NCBI GenBank assembly: GCA_012274445.1
Contig: JAAROD010000090.1
Location: 620,001-684,000 of the forward strand
Origin: Sclerotiophoma versabilis
Lineage: Eukaryota; Ascomycota; Dothideomycetes; Pleosporales; Didymellaceae
Length of the DNA stretch: 64,000 bases
Direction: 5' to 3'
Every line of letters begins with the position of its first letter. Position 1 is the stretch's first letter. Under the pieces are notes generated by a model. That model was not told where the DNA came from. It saw only the letters and a program-made list of their open reading frames with translations, and did no database searches. Below are positions 11,712-22,223 of the stretch, one piece after another. Position numbers and translations under genes: made by a program.

Positions 11712-14700
11712 GATGTATATAGTAGTACAGGGTATAAAACTGAATTCAACAACTGAACGGAGACGAAATGACTCTTGAAAAAGGCTAGACAGTAGAGTGC
11801 AAGTAGTGTTTGTCCTTCTGGTTCCCTGTTACCTGCCTGGCATGTCGCGGTTGTCGCGTACAGGTGCGTTCCTGACTGTCGATACCGACCCGTAGATGTG
11901 GAAAATGACGTGGAAAAAGGTATACAGCCCAGCCACCAACGCAGGACTGTGCAGGGAGAAGTCGCGGTGAAGACAGAAAACGACAGAGTGATGGAGCAAT
12001 CAGCGCTCGCCGTGTGGTACTACAAGAGTAACACGCCTAGGCAGGCACCCTTCGTACTGGTACAAGAGCCCGACACTCAAGGCATGGCAGCGCCGCAGCG
12101 GTAGGGCTGAAGAAGGAGCAAGCGCTGGCGTGCGACTGTAGATAGAAAAAAGTATGGACGGCGCAGCGTGTTGATACACCAGATGAGCAGAAGGAACTTA
12201 TCTCGAAGATGACGCAACAGGGTAGGGCAGCAGAGGGAAAAGAATGCAGTGGGCGCTCACCTCCATCGTTGGGCTCCGGTGCAATAGGCAATATGGCAAT
12301 GGGAATAGCTGTTTTTCTTTGCGCGCACGGTCAGCGCAGCGGTGTACGGTATGCGTTCCCCAGGCTTCTGGACGTCGTCTTCGATTCGAACGATGACAGA
12401 GGGCCGGCGGAAGCGTTAAGGCTGCAAGGATGTTCCTTCCTAATCTCCGCGCGCTGAGTGGCTGATTGGGCGACTGCAGCTGCTTTGTGATCGGGGAGAA
12501 GCACACGGTGTGGCGGGATCGAGGTGCTGGTCCGAAAGCTAAGTGCGAGTTGCGTCGTTTACGTCGTCCACACAGTGCTGCGCGGACACGGATGTCACTC
12601 TGGACTGAGAGCCACACGCTTGGTACGCTTGGGTCGCGTGCAAATGGTTTGCAAGCCTCTTCGCTTAGACGAGGATCTTCAGGCACCGTCTGTGGCAGCA
12701 GCGCCCTCCACAATCGTCGCCAACATCACGTTTCACACACCACGCTTCCTTCCCCGTGCTGAAGTCTATATCTCGGCTCGGACGGCTTTTCTCATCGGTC
12801 ACCACTGACTCAAAGCTTACAACTCCTCCGTACGCTAGCCTGAAAGTCAGGGTGCCTCTCCGCCGTCCCCGAAGTCACAGCATCAACATGCACCAAATTG
12901 ACGCTGTACCCCATACACCCTCTCGTGACTGTGTGCGATGACATCGTTCTTGTGTGCGAAGTCGCTCTGAGAAGGGCCGACCAATGAAGTTAGTGATAAT
13001 CAGTACGAAGAGGCTTGTATTTTGAAGATGCACCAACGTCTAGCAGGCTTTTCCATTAGACTCAGCGCAGCGCAACAACATTCGCGGTTTTTAACGTAGA
13101 AGCTCTCCCTTTCCCTGCCATAGAGCTAGAAACTCTTCTGTAGATTCTCATGAAGATCAAGACCCCGTGATTGCCATGCTGGCTATTGTGGTTAGGCATG
13201 TTCCCAACTGGTGCGTCTCCAAAAAGGAGCCTCTTCGTATAGCGCGGAAGTTTACCACGTTCAGAACAGTACGGCAATGTCAACTGCCTCGTCCTAGACC
13301 ATTCAACTTGGCACACATATCTGATATTGCAAGCATGGTAAGATCCCATGCGTTATATCCTGGTCGCACAGGGGGCCTAAGACGCCTAATGAGGCTTCTA
13401 CACCAGCTCTCCGTAGGATGCATCCCATCGCACCGCTTTCAATGACTCCTGTAGGTCTCTTTTTCTTTCGGTTCACCAGCCTTTACCACGCCACAGCATA
13501 CATCACTTGGTCAGCGGTTGATGTGCGGTCAGATTCCATCCTCGAGCAGCAGGTTGTACACAATCAGGTTTCGCCAAATATTTGTTTGATCTATTTGGCT
13601 TTTGTTAACAAGCTCAAACAAGCCTTGACCTTTAGTTAAATCCAACCCAATCAAACAAGCTCAAAATCTGTCGAATGTTCAACACCACTTGGCCTTGCTT
13701 GAGTCAGAGCGGGGCGTTACAAGCAAGGGTGAAGGTAGCCTACCTAGGTCGATCTACATAGTCAACAGGTAACTCAGCCGAAGTGTACGTCACGTGATCG
13801 CTCTAGCGGACATGTTGACATGGCTAGCAGATAAGTCAAACAGATAAGCCAAAACACTTGAGAACTGCCAAACGAACAAGTATCAAGCGTCATATTTGGC
13901 CTGAGTTTTATGTTAACAACTTCGCTGATCAGGCTTCAGCGATGGAGGTTGATTTACAGCTGGACAATCCCTTGGAATCCCTAGACATTTCTTGGCCAAA
14001 GGGAGATCCAAGCTGTCGGCGAAAGTCAAATCGTTCCGCGTACCCCCAGCTTTGTCGCGACTGTTCGTAGTTTCTTCACAGCTGCTGCTACTGCTGTCGC
14101 TATTTTTTTGTATCCGGAGCGTCAGCTATCTAACGAGCCATCCTTTTAATCTGAGCCGTCTTGTATCTGCGTCAAACATGTCATAGTCCTCAGAGCCCTC
14201 AGACGAGTCAGTCAGATCACGATCAAGGATTACGTCTCTGTCAAAACATGACACTACGACAGACGGAACATCTGTTCCTGGTGGTGTTTCAGGATCTCCC
14301 CCACTTCTTCAGACAACGAAGGCTAAAATCGTGATGACGTTTTTCTACTCGTACTCAAATACGGTATTCTGTCTAATCGTAAAACCCCAGCAGATGGAGC
14401 AGTGGAGCTCTTTGATTGAGTTCAGGAACTTCCAAAGGTGGCCTCTCGGAGACCTGTGTCAATATTGATTAGGCGTTGATCTTGGAATTGTAAACTCGAG
14501 GACTGCTGGGTGAGCAGGGCTGGAAGTTAAAAGGGAGTACAGGGAGAAGCATACGGAAGTATAGAAACAAAGGTATTTTGCTGTTGGCCAAATTCTACGG
14601 CACGTTTTACACGCAAACACCGCCTGAGTCACACACTGTTTGTACAGCTTGCAGCGCTCTAATTTAGTTTACAGGTCTATTACGCTACTGACATCCTGTC

Positions 14701-14934
14701 TTTGATTGACTAACATGGTATATGATCCACACGTTCGATTCATCATCGAATCATTGCCCAAGGGTGGCTTCACCAATGCGACGACCCTGACTAACCCATT
14801 TATTCCCACGTTACAATCTAAGGAGCAAAGCCACACAATCTTCATGACCGCACATGACTACCCACCACAGCGTCTCTATTCTAAGGTGTATCAGGACTGG
14901 ACGCAGATGCACGTTGGGCATCAGCCAGGCCTCC
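11712..14934. other. Gene-poor region
   Basis: About 3.2 kb without a supportable gene. Several moderate open frames at 12.0-12.8 kb lack ATG starts or recognisable content. From about 13.6 kb the sequence becomes AT-richer. On the minus strand, 14284-13920 contains two adjoining stretches with protein-like composition (an acidic one with DSSEGSEDYDMFD, then a Ser-rich one) interrupted by stops. These may be remains of a decayed gene, but I cannot join them into a valid model. Confidence 0.35.
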
Positions 14935-15481
14935 TCAAGGCGCAAATGGTGAATGATCAGGATAGTATTCCATAACCCCTCGCATGGGCGGTTCAGCATC
15001 GCATTTGGCTCGCCGCAGAGCCTGAACCATGACATACACCCACAGCATGCAAAGCGCAACGGCGGACATAATATCGACACGGTTGAAGAGAGAGTCATCG
15101 CTCGGTGCCAAGATGTACATCGTGAAAGGGATTGCGAGAGGGAGAACGTTCACAAAAGGCAAGTTGAATGAGATGCGAGTTTTAGCTTCTCTGCTTGGTT
15201 CGGTCGGTCAGTGTGGAACTTAGGTGGGTGCATATCAAGTGGGTTGGCCTCAGTCTTAAGCAGCGATTCGGTAGCGGACCAAGATACCTTGACCTCAAGT
15301 GAATCAGTTCCAGAATGAGGAGAAACCAGAAGAGTTGCAAGACGCGGAGTTCTGCCCATCGATATGGCATTCCGGCGGCCCCTCTGGCCAGTTGCGCTTC
15401 GTCGAGCTTTGACCTCCAATTGTGTGTAGCGGCTGGAACCACTGGCAGTGCTAATTTACTTGCATGTGGCTGGAGTGGCAT
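14935..15481 (-). CDS. Small predicted membrane protein, unknown function
   Basis: I infer two exons (15481-15288 and 15190-14935) separated by a 97-bp intron with donor GTATCT, a CTGAC branch-like site and acceptor CAG; phases fit exactly and give 149 residues. The N-terminal half reads as a soluble lead then a hydrophobic helix (LRVLQLFWFLLILELIHL). After the splice come two further hydrophobic stretches (FVNVLPLAIPFTMYILAP and VDIMSAVALCMLWVYVMVQAL). The protein would thus span the membrane about three times. No family is recognised. It lies in a gene-poor stretch, so it may be a weakly expressed lineage-specific gene, and a further 3' exon cannot be excluded. Confidence 0.5.
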
Positions 15482-16139
15482 TGTTCATTTTGATTTCGGT
15501 GCTGAATGCTCTGTGTGATGTAGAGATTGAGAGGATGAAATGTCAAGATGATGGATTTGGATGAAGAAAACGCCGGGAAGAGGTGCCCTTTTCTATGAAG
15601 GTTGGCAACACAAGCGAGACATTCAGGCAAGATAATCAGGTAAGAAACTCAGGTAAGAAACTCTCAACTCGCTGTAGCTCGATAAGGCGAAAATCTGAAC
15701 GTTAGCAAGATTGAGCCCTGCTGTAGAGAACACTGAATGAGAGAGAAGGCTAAACTAGGTTTCAGACTTGCAGTACACGGTTCAGATTCCAGGCCACGTG
15801 AGATCATCTTCCTTTGGTAAATGACCTCCAGCATCTGCTCGGAGTCACTAGCTCATTCCAGCGCTGTCTTACAGCACCCTCCTGTAATGCCGACTTCACA
15901 AGCATGAAATATGGTGATGTAGTAACGCGATTGATTATTTTATTAAGTTGAAGTGACGAAATAGCAGAGAAAGGAGAGATTTGCTAGAGACCAGAGGTAA
16001 CCAGCTACTTATAGTAGACAGGCTAGCATCTGAGAGGAAAGGAAGGCCTTCACTAAGGCAGGAGTGTTCAGTTCTAGCAGGCTGAAGTATCCCAGCCTGC
16101 TAGCACTTAGACTTCATTTTTTTTGAACCCCTGTCACTT
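15482..16139. other. Intergenic region, AT-rich
   Basis: This is upstream of the small membrane protein gene and downstream of the esterase gene, both minus strand. No gene or clear repeat is supported. Confidence 0.35.
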
Positions 16140-17065
16140 TCAAAGTCCGAACCACGCCAAATCCTCTGTCTCGTGCACGGGCACTGTGTGGCCCACTCCT
16201 TGCGCCTCGTAACCTCTCAGCTTGGTTCCATCGCCATACACCATCTCGGTGTATCCTTGCTGCGGGGTGTTTGTCAGGTTTCCCGTAAACGACACTCCCA
16301 GTAAACCGGACCACTGCAGCAGTTGCTCGTCCAAGTTTACCAGGTTGACGAGGCCATCTGCGGTTCCATGCCACGTCGAAAGCCTGGGGTAAGGGCCGTT
16401 GTATCCAGGGAACATTGCCTGAGCGACACTCACCCATTCAGCCTGAGTCTTGATAATCTGTCCGCCCGCACACTTGCCATCTGAAGAGATAGGTGAAGCG
16501 CCTGGGGAGCCCGCTGAACACCCAGCAGCAGCACCGGAGTAGCATGTTGCTGCGGAGAAGACATCTGGGTAGGTCGCCATGAGCACGTTGGTCATCATGC
16601 AACCTGAGCTTGAGCCGGTGACAAAGACTTTGGTGGGATCGGCGGAGAACTGGGAAATGGCCCAGTTTACCATGGAGATAACGCCTTGGTTGTCGCCACC
16701 AGCGTTGCGAGAGAGACCTTTGGCGGTGTTGACTTCCCAGCAGTTTGAGTCGTGTGTGGCAGAGGGGAAGATGGTAAGGTAGCCCTTTTGCTCCGAGAGT
16801 GCGCCGTACTGTGTTTGGGCATAGTAGGCCGGGCCGCTACCGTAGCAGCCGTGCAGCTGTAGTGGTGTTAGCAGATGTGAAAAAGTGATGGTGACTGTCT
16901 TACGGCGACGATAATTGCAGGCTTCGGCGCAACGTTTGCTGGAACATAAATGTTCATTTGAAGGTTTGTTGGGTTGTTACCAAAGTTGGTGACGCTAGTA
17001 AGGGCGCCATTGACGGTCGCAACTGCAGAGCTGATGCTGACGATGGAAGAGGTGGAGAATCGCAT
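16140..17065 (-). CDS. Secreted carbohydrate esterase, CE1-type (acetylxylan/feruloyl esterase-like)
   Basis: Enzymes of this group remove acetyl or feruloyl esters from plant xylan outside the cell. Two exons (17065-16904 and 16856-16140, 47-bp intron) give 292 residues. The N-terminus MRFSTSSIVSISSAVATVNG looks like a signal peptide. The oxyanion/LHG region LHGCYGSGPAYYAQTQYG begins exon 2. The nucleophile elbow is TGSSSGCMM (G-x-S-x-G), an Asp candidate lies in HGTADGLV, and the catalytic His is in GVGHTVP near the end. Length matches single-domain CE1/PHB-depolymerase-like esterases; there is no carbohydrate-binding module. Such genes are usually induced on plant polymers, but I see no named regulatory site. 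Substrate (acetyl versus feruloyl) cannot be decided from sequence. Confidence 0.88.
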
Positions 17066-18743
17066 CTTGAGAGTGAATCTGCTGAATTTATTGTGTATTG
17101 AGGATGAATCTGCTTGAGGTGGTGTTCTCTACAACATCTGAACATCGCAGATACTTATAATGGCAACGAGCGCATATGCCCATCGATCTGCCGTCGCCCC
17201 TTTCCGGCCCTTCTTTGTTTCAAACGGATAAGTGCGGAGACTGCACGTTCATAGTAGGCAAATCCCCATCCTAGTCCAATAACATGCCTGTAGTAATGCT
17301 GTAGGAATTTGATTGGGTTGCCGTACGCTAGCAGGGTGCGGGAACGGCAGTAGTAAAGTGGATAAAATTATACCAATAGTCGCTGTTATTAGCAGCAACT
17401 ATATCAAGCGAAATTCTACACGTTGGCAGAGGAGTACTTACTGTTGTAGTAGCTGGCATAAGTAGCGTAGGTGGAGCAGGCATAACAGGGATACTGTTTC
17501 CCTAGCGCAGGATTGTTCTACCAACTGAACCCCTTGAATTCAACCTAATTATGTGTAAAATACAATGCCAACCTGTCTCTAGCTGCATCTATGTATCCTT
17601 ACTACAATTTGTATAGATACAATGATGGCAAAGCTAAGCTCTATCTACCTAAAAAAAAACTGCCGAGTATCCCTGCTCCAAAGCTCCACCTACATGACTT
17701 ATGCCGGATGCCATAGTAGGTGAAGAAGCTAAAGCTGTACTCGTATGTAACATTATCCATGTCCCGCTATCATACGACAAAAAAATCCAAGTTTGTACGG
17801 TTAACGGTGTTCCTAGAAGCCAAAAAAAGGTGTTCCAGCGAACGTGGAATCGTACGGCCAATCCCAGAAGGCGGACACTATGCAGATAGAGCAGGGATCG
17901 GTACGTAACCCAGGTTTCCCGACAAGACCGGTACCTGGGCGTTTCGTGACTGCCGGCATCTGGACCCTGAAGTCTTAACTTGCCTAATTGGGTCGTGCCA
18001 TGGACTCAGTTCCGCGCAAGTTTTGGTATGTATACGGGTTAATATACACACGTGTTCATCGATACGACAACACAATTGCCGGGCTCTTTTACGACGTCCC
18101 TAATAGTTGCAATGCTGCACAAGACTGAAGTTTTATGCAGCGAATTGCAAGTAGGGGTATAATAATGCGTCTGAGGCTGTAGGCCTCGTGTCAGAGTTGA
18201 TGTGTAGTAAACACTCAAAAAAGTCTAGTAGATCCAGCGACAATGCAGGATCTAGAATAAACTCCGGTTCCTCTCACGAACTGTCTCTGGTACAAAGCTT
18301 CACGGATCCAAGCGGATGGTCCATATTCGCTAATTGTTTTGCAAGCGTAAACTCCTCGTAAGTCTGACAGTTAATATAATGACCTAGCGTGCCTGCGAGA
18401 CGGACCACCATCACAACGTACGATACTTCGGTCTGGCCTTCGATTATATTATCACCCGGCCCACAAAGAGCTGACGGTGGTAGTTGAGTTGTTAAGTTAT
18501 CCGTCAGCTTCCTCTTGGACAGACATACGAACACTTACCGTAACACCGAACAACCATACATCCGAAGTATGCCGACAAAGAAAGCCTCAACAAACCCCAG
18601 GCGCTCTGTACGGTAGGCTTTGAAGACGTTGAGTTACGGGGCTAACTCTTATCGCCATAGAAGTCACAGCTGGCTACGTGCACAGGCTAAGGAGGAGAAC
18701 CTACTGTTCCCCAATTATTCTAGCTCAGCAACGGGAAAACCCT

Positions 18744-18972
18744 ATGGATATGTGAGGCGTAGATATTGTCTAGGTTGGCGTCTCATCGTGTTAGTACTAA
18801 CAATAGCAACCAGGAAAGTACCGTTACACGTATGGAAAGCGCTGGGAACCGCGTTACAGACGAGTTTGGGTATTATCAGGTTGCCCCGAAACTTGAAGGT
18901 GGTCACAGATCTCAGATCATGATCCATTCATTCAAAGACGAGGTACAATGGGTCTTCCTGATGTTCATCTGA
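18744..18972 (+). CDS. Candidate short spliced gene, unknown
   Basis: A textbook fungal intron is present at 18752-18806 (GTGAGG donor, TACTAACAATAG at the 3' end). Splicing joins an upstream open frame containing an ATG at 18744 to a frame that runs to a stop at 18972 and has protein-like composition (GNRVTDEFGYYQVAPKLEGG). From that ATG the product would be only 57 residues. The upstream frame stays open for about 110 bases before the ATG, so the true start, if any, may lie in an earlier exon. It sits in the AT-rich island and could equally be the relic of a decayed gene. No function is suggested. Confidence 0.25.
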
Positions 18973-19766
18973 TTATACAGTGTCGTACAGCGCTTAAAAG
19001 CATGGGCTTGATGCCATGTCGTCGAGTTTTAAACTGCTGTATGCGCACCTCCAGCACATTTTCTTGTTATTAGTAGCTGCGGGTTTAATTATAACCTTAT
19101 GAGAATAGTGAGCAAGTGCTTTTGAGCCGTGTTGTACGAAACGCCATGATCCTGAAGGATGCAGAGAAGCGAAAAGGCTCTATCTGCGTTCACGGTGGGA
19201 GAGGAGGATTTGACGTTAGCAATTGCAGTTGTGGTATAATATTGGTGACAGCGTTACCTGTGTGGCTTAGTGTTACACGATCCCGTTTGCCCTCCAATTA
19301 AATTAAATTCATAGCCGTTGCAGAGTACTCCGCCTCAGTTAAGGGTGGTGTATTTCGTGTGTACGGATGACACCTCCTTAATCGCAAGAGCAAGATTGTT
19401 TTCGCTACTCACGAAACACCTAAGATGTATCTGTTTACAAAGACCAAACACTAGTTATAGATGTACACAAGATACACAAGTGGTGCTGGGTTATTAACAA
19501 GACACATGCCCGAGATCATTCTCTTGCCTTTAGCACGAGAAAAGGGACATGGTCTTGCTTTGAGAGTTATGACATCTGACTTGTGCAAATACAGACACAC
19601 AGCATTTTACAAAACCTATAGTACAGTCCGCCCTCGAATCCTTGAGTTAGAGGGAAACCTTTTGAATACCGGACGGGAGGGGGGAAACAGCTTTGTGCTC
19701 GTAGCTCGGGGGCTTGTCCGTAACATACCTCGAGCTAATATCGAAATGTATACTGGGATCTTGCAG

Positions 19767-19832
19767 GATGTTGATGTTGATGTTGATGTTGATGTTGATG
19801 TTAATATCAATGTTGATGTTGATGTTAATGTT
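19767..19832 (+). repeat. GATGTT hexanucleotide tandem repeat
   Basis: Eleven consecutive 6-bp units, eight exact GATGTT and three variants (one AATATC, two AATGTT), lie directly before a TAG. Read in one plus frame it would encode alternating Asp-Val. It is a likely length-variable microsatellite. Confidence 0.9.
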
Positions 19833-20082
19833 TAGTTAGTATTAATCTCAATAGTATGCATACAGAAATTGTAATAAGAAGGAACAATCTAAAGGTTATA
19901 ACCATATCACCAAAGGAGCCAACTCAAGAGAGACGCAACTCTGCTAGCAGAAGAGAATCTAATAAAAAAAAAGGAACTATAGGCAGTATCTTCAAAACTC
20001 TGAATTTAAGTCTTCTTACAAAACTAGAGTCCCTACGGCTTTATATTAACTAGGCACTTTGCGAGATGGTACAGCTAGTAGC

Positions 20083-20124
20083 TGAATATGCTTGTTTGAA
20101 TATGCTTGTTTGAATATGCTTGTT
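20083..20124 (+). repeat. 14-bp tandem repeat, three copies
   Basis: The unit TGAATATGCTTGTT occurs three times head to tail without mismatch, followed by CGGATAT. It lies in the AT-rich island, with no gene attached. Confidence 0.9.
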
Positions 20125-20200
20125 CGGATATAGAACCTAAGTGGTACAGGCATAGAGTCGTTGTCTAGTTTGTAGTATCTCTTGGCGTTGTATACCTATG

Positions 20201-20242
20201 GGTTATTTTGTTTGCAAAGATCAAACAACAAACAAAATAGCC
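20201..20242. repeat. Short inverted repeat (hairpin)
   Basis: The 14-base arms GGTTATTTTGTTTG (20201-20214) and CAAACAAAATAGCC (20229-20242) are complementary except for one position and enclose a 14-base loop. It could be a terminator-like hairpin or a remnant end of a mobile element. Confidence 0.6.
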
Positions 20243-20521
20243 ATGACTATTGAATGCAATGCCTTGTGGTTGGAGTGGCGCGTAGGTGCAGGTAAGTCAT
20301 GGGCTGTCGGTGGAAAAGTGGCGCAATGGAGGTCCTTTACAGATGAGGAAGGGGTGATGTAGTGGCAAAGTTGGCAAACTGAAAAAAAAGCGAGGAAACC
20401 ATTCGAACATCAAGGGCAGTGGAAAGGCACACGGATATGCCATCCGAAGATATATCTGCAAAGCACTCTTGCTGCTGTCTATTCTAATTCTACACCTTAT
20501 CGTCACATGTGTATACCGTCT

Positions 20522-21610
20522 CTATGCGGAATCGCCGCCGACAAGAAGGATGACACTGCCGAGCTGGCGCTTCATGTCCTCCCTCTCGACATCGTGCGTG
20601 TCCTCGACTTCTCCCCAGGCCCTGATCTGCCACCTGACTTCCAAGCTCGCAGCCTCAGTTGCCTCTTCAATGCCAAACGTCTTCTTCGCGCCTGGCTGAC
20701 GTGCGTCAGCAAGACCCTCGGCCCACTCGTGGAGAAGTCTTGTGGCAATCAAGACACTCTTGCTCGCCAGAACAGCGCGCTCAATACCTGCGAGCTCGTA
20801 GGCGGGCAGCGCGGCGACCCAGCTGCGAATGACCTCCTTGGTCATGGCAGGCTGCTCGATAGGCACAATGCTGTCGGCGTCGAGGATGGGCTTGATCTGC
20901 ACGCCGGGCCAGACGTTTGTTGTCAGGTAGGCGATGATGCCGGTGGCGACCTCCTCTTGCAGCTCACGCAGCGTCTTGCCGTCCTGCTTGACGTCGTTGA
21001 GGACGTGCTCGGGGGCCCAGCAGAGCAGTGTGTCGGTGGAGAGGTAGCGCATGCACAGCTGCACGACCGAGTCGCGGAGGCGGGCGTCGCCCACGGCGTC
21101 GGCGAGGGCAATGTCGTTGGCGCGGGCGGCGAGGGAGGTCATGGGGATGTAGTGCGTCTTGAGGGCCTGCTGTGCGCTGACGAGGAGGTCCCACTCGAGG
21201 GCGATGGCGGTGGCGAGCTGGTGCTTGGACGAGGGGACGGTGAGGGTCTCCTTGTTGGAGGTGCGGACGGGGCGGGCGTCGAGGAAGACCTGGAAGCCGC
21301 TGTCGGTCTCCTTGACGTTGACGTCGTTCCAGAAGCGCTTCTTCAGCACGCTGGCGGGCTTCGCAGTGCTGGCGCGGGCGCCCTTGGCCTGCTGCAGCAT
21401 CTCGGCCTGGCGCTTCTTCCTGGCCACGCGGTCCAGCGCATCAGAGGCCGAGGGCGTGGGCGTCTCTGGCGGCGGGCCGGGCACGGAGGGGTGCGGCAGC
21501 GGGGTGGCGCAGCGTGCTGCTGATGTGTGCAGGCGCTGGAAGAACGGACGGGAGGCGCGGCGGGGGGCTGCCAGGCGCGCCGCTGCGAGGGCGGGCCGGA
21601 TCGACTCCAT
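20522..21610 (-). CDS. atp12: Mitochondrial F1-ATPase assembly chaperone Atp12
   Basis: Atp12 binds free F1 alpha subunit in the mitochondrial matrix and hands it on for alpha-beta assembly of ATP synthase. The single exon encodes 362 residues. The first 40 residues are rich in Arg, Ala and Ser with no acids after the start (RPALAAARLAAPRRASRPFF), an evident mitochondrial targeting sequence. The Atp12 domain begins near residue 95 with LKKRFWNDVNVKETDSGFQV and continues through LDARPVRTSNKETLTVPS, TAIALEWDLLVSAQQALK and DTLLCWAPEHVLNDVK. The ending WAEGLADARQPGAKKTFGIE matches the conserved C-terminal part. The ATG at 21610 is the first placing the presequence at the N-terminus; the open frame upstream is low-complexity. 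It is divergent from the Zn2Cys6 gene across about 610 bp. Confidence 0.94.
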   Translation of the reverse strand: MESIRPALAAARLAAPRRASRPFFQRLHTSAARCATPLPHPSVPGPPPETPTPSASDALDRVARKKRQAEMLQQAKGARASTAKPASVLKKRFWNDVNVKETDSGFQVFLDARPVRTSNKETLTVPSSKHQLATAIALEWDLLVSAQQALKTHYIPMTSLAARANDIALADAVGDARLRDSVVQLCMRYLSTDTLLCWAPEHVLNDVKQDGKTLRELQEEVATGIIAYLTTNVWPGVQIKPILDADSIVPIEQPAMTKEVIRSWVAALPAYELAGIERAVLASKSVLIATRLLHEWAEGLADARQPGAKKTFGIEEATEAASLEVRWQIRAWGEVEDTHDVEREDMKRQLGSVILLVGGDSA

Positions 21611-21616
21611 GGCGAG

Positions 21617-21647
<31 letters not shown>

Positions 21648-22223
21648 GCTGCGGCGGCGGATGGCACTCGGTCAGCAGGGTTCTGTGCTGCGCGCAGACG
21701 GGGCGTTGCGGTGTGCAGTGGCAGGCGCCGCTTATCTAATCGAGGGCTCGGACAGGGCAGCGCGCAGTACTCACCACCAAGAGGGGACGGCAATGCGGTG
21801 GATGGCAGGGCGGTCGCGGTCGCGGTCGGGGCGCGCTGTCACGCTGGCTGCCGCGACGCCGCAGCTTTTCAGACGCATGGTTCGCCTGGCGGGCGGGGCT
21901 TCGCGCACCCCAGACTCTCCGCCGCACTCCCGCGCCAGCACCGTCCGCACTGCTGACTGCTGCTGGCCCGCCCGCCCCAATCGCCGCGCGCCGGAACGCT
22001 GCCTGCGGGCTGATGATGCACCTGCCTCTCCGCAGCCTCTCCGCAGCCTCTCCCGCCCCAAGCCCGTGTCAGGACGAGTGCACCGCCTGGGTCCCGAGTA
22101 ACTGCGGCGGCCCCGCTTGCGCTCCCCACACTGACAGCACCACCGCACCGCACCACGGCACCACCGCACCGCCGCCCTCCGGCTCCACACCACCACCGCG
22201 CAGCCTTCCATGCCGGCTCTGTA
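21611..22223. promoter_or_regulatory. Divergent promoter, atp12 / Zn2Cys6 regulator
   Basis: This GC-rich interval separates two divergent starts and must hold both promoters and 5' leaders. It contains a CTG/CTC-rich patch next to the atp12 start and CCACCGCACC-type repeats near 22140-22200. No individual binding site can be named with confidence. Confidence 0.45.

Larger units (their letters stand above)
17066..20521. other. AT-rich, gene-poor island
   Basis: About 3.4 kb between the esterase and atp12. It looks richer in A/T and in stop codons than its flanks and contains two tandem repeats and one near-perfect hairpin (20201-20242), listed separately where useful. One spliced mini-gene candidate lies at 18744-18972. 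An ATG-started frame at 19461-19835 is open only partly through a GATGTT repeat and has no homology I recognise. It may be repeat-derived DNA altered by RIP, which I could not measure. Confidence 0.4.

Noticed and set aside
12198..12713. Minus-strand 171-residue frame
   Set aside because: It lacks an ATG at its start, has random-looking composition and no splice context.
19461..19835. ATG-started 124-residue plus-strand frame
   Set aside because: It lies in the AT-rich island, has no recognisable content, and its end is only the GATGTT microsatellite.
20507..21523. Plus-strand 338-residue frame opposite atp12
   Set aside because: It is an antisense shadow in GC-rich coding DNA, Gly/Val/Asp-rich without any domain, while the minus strand encodes clear Atp12.
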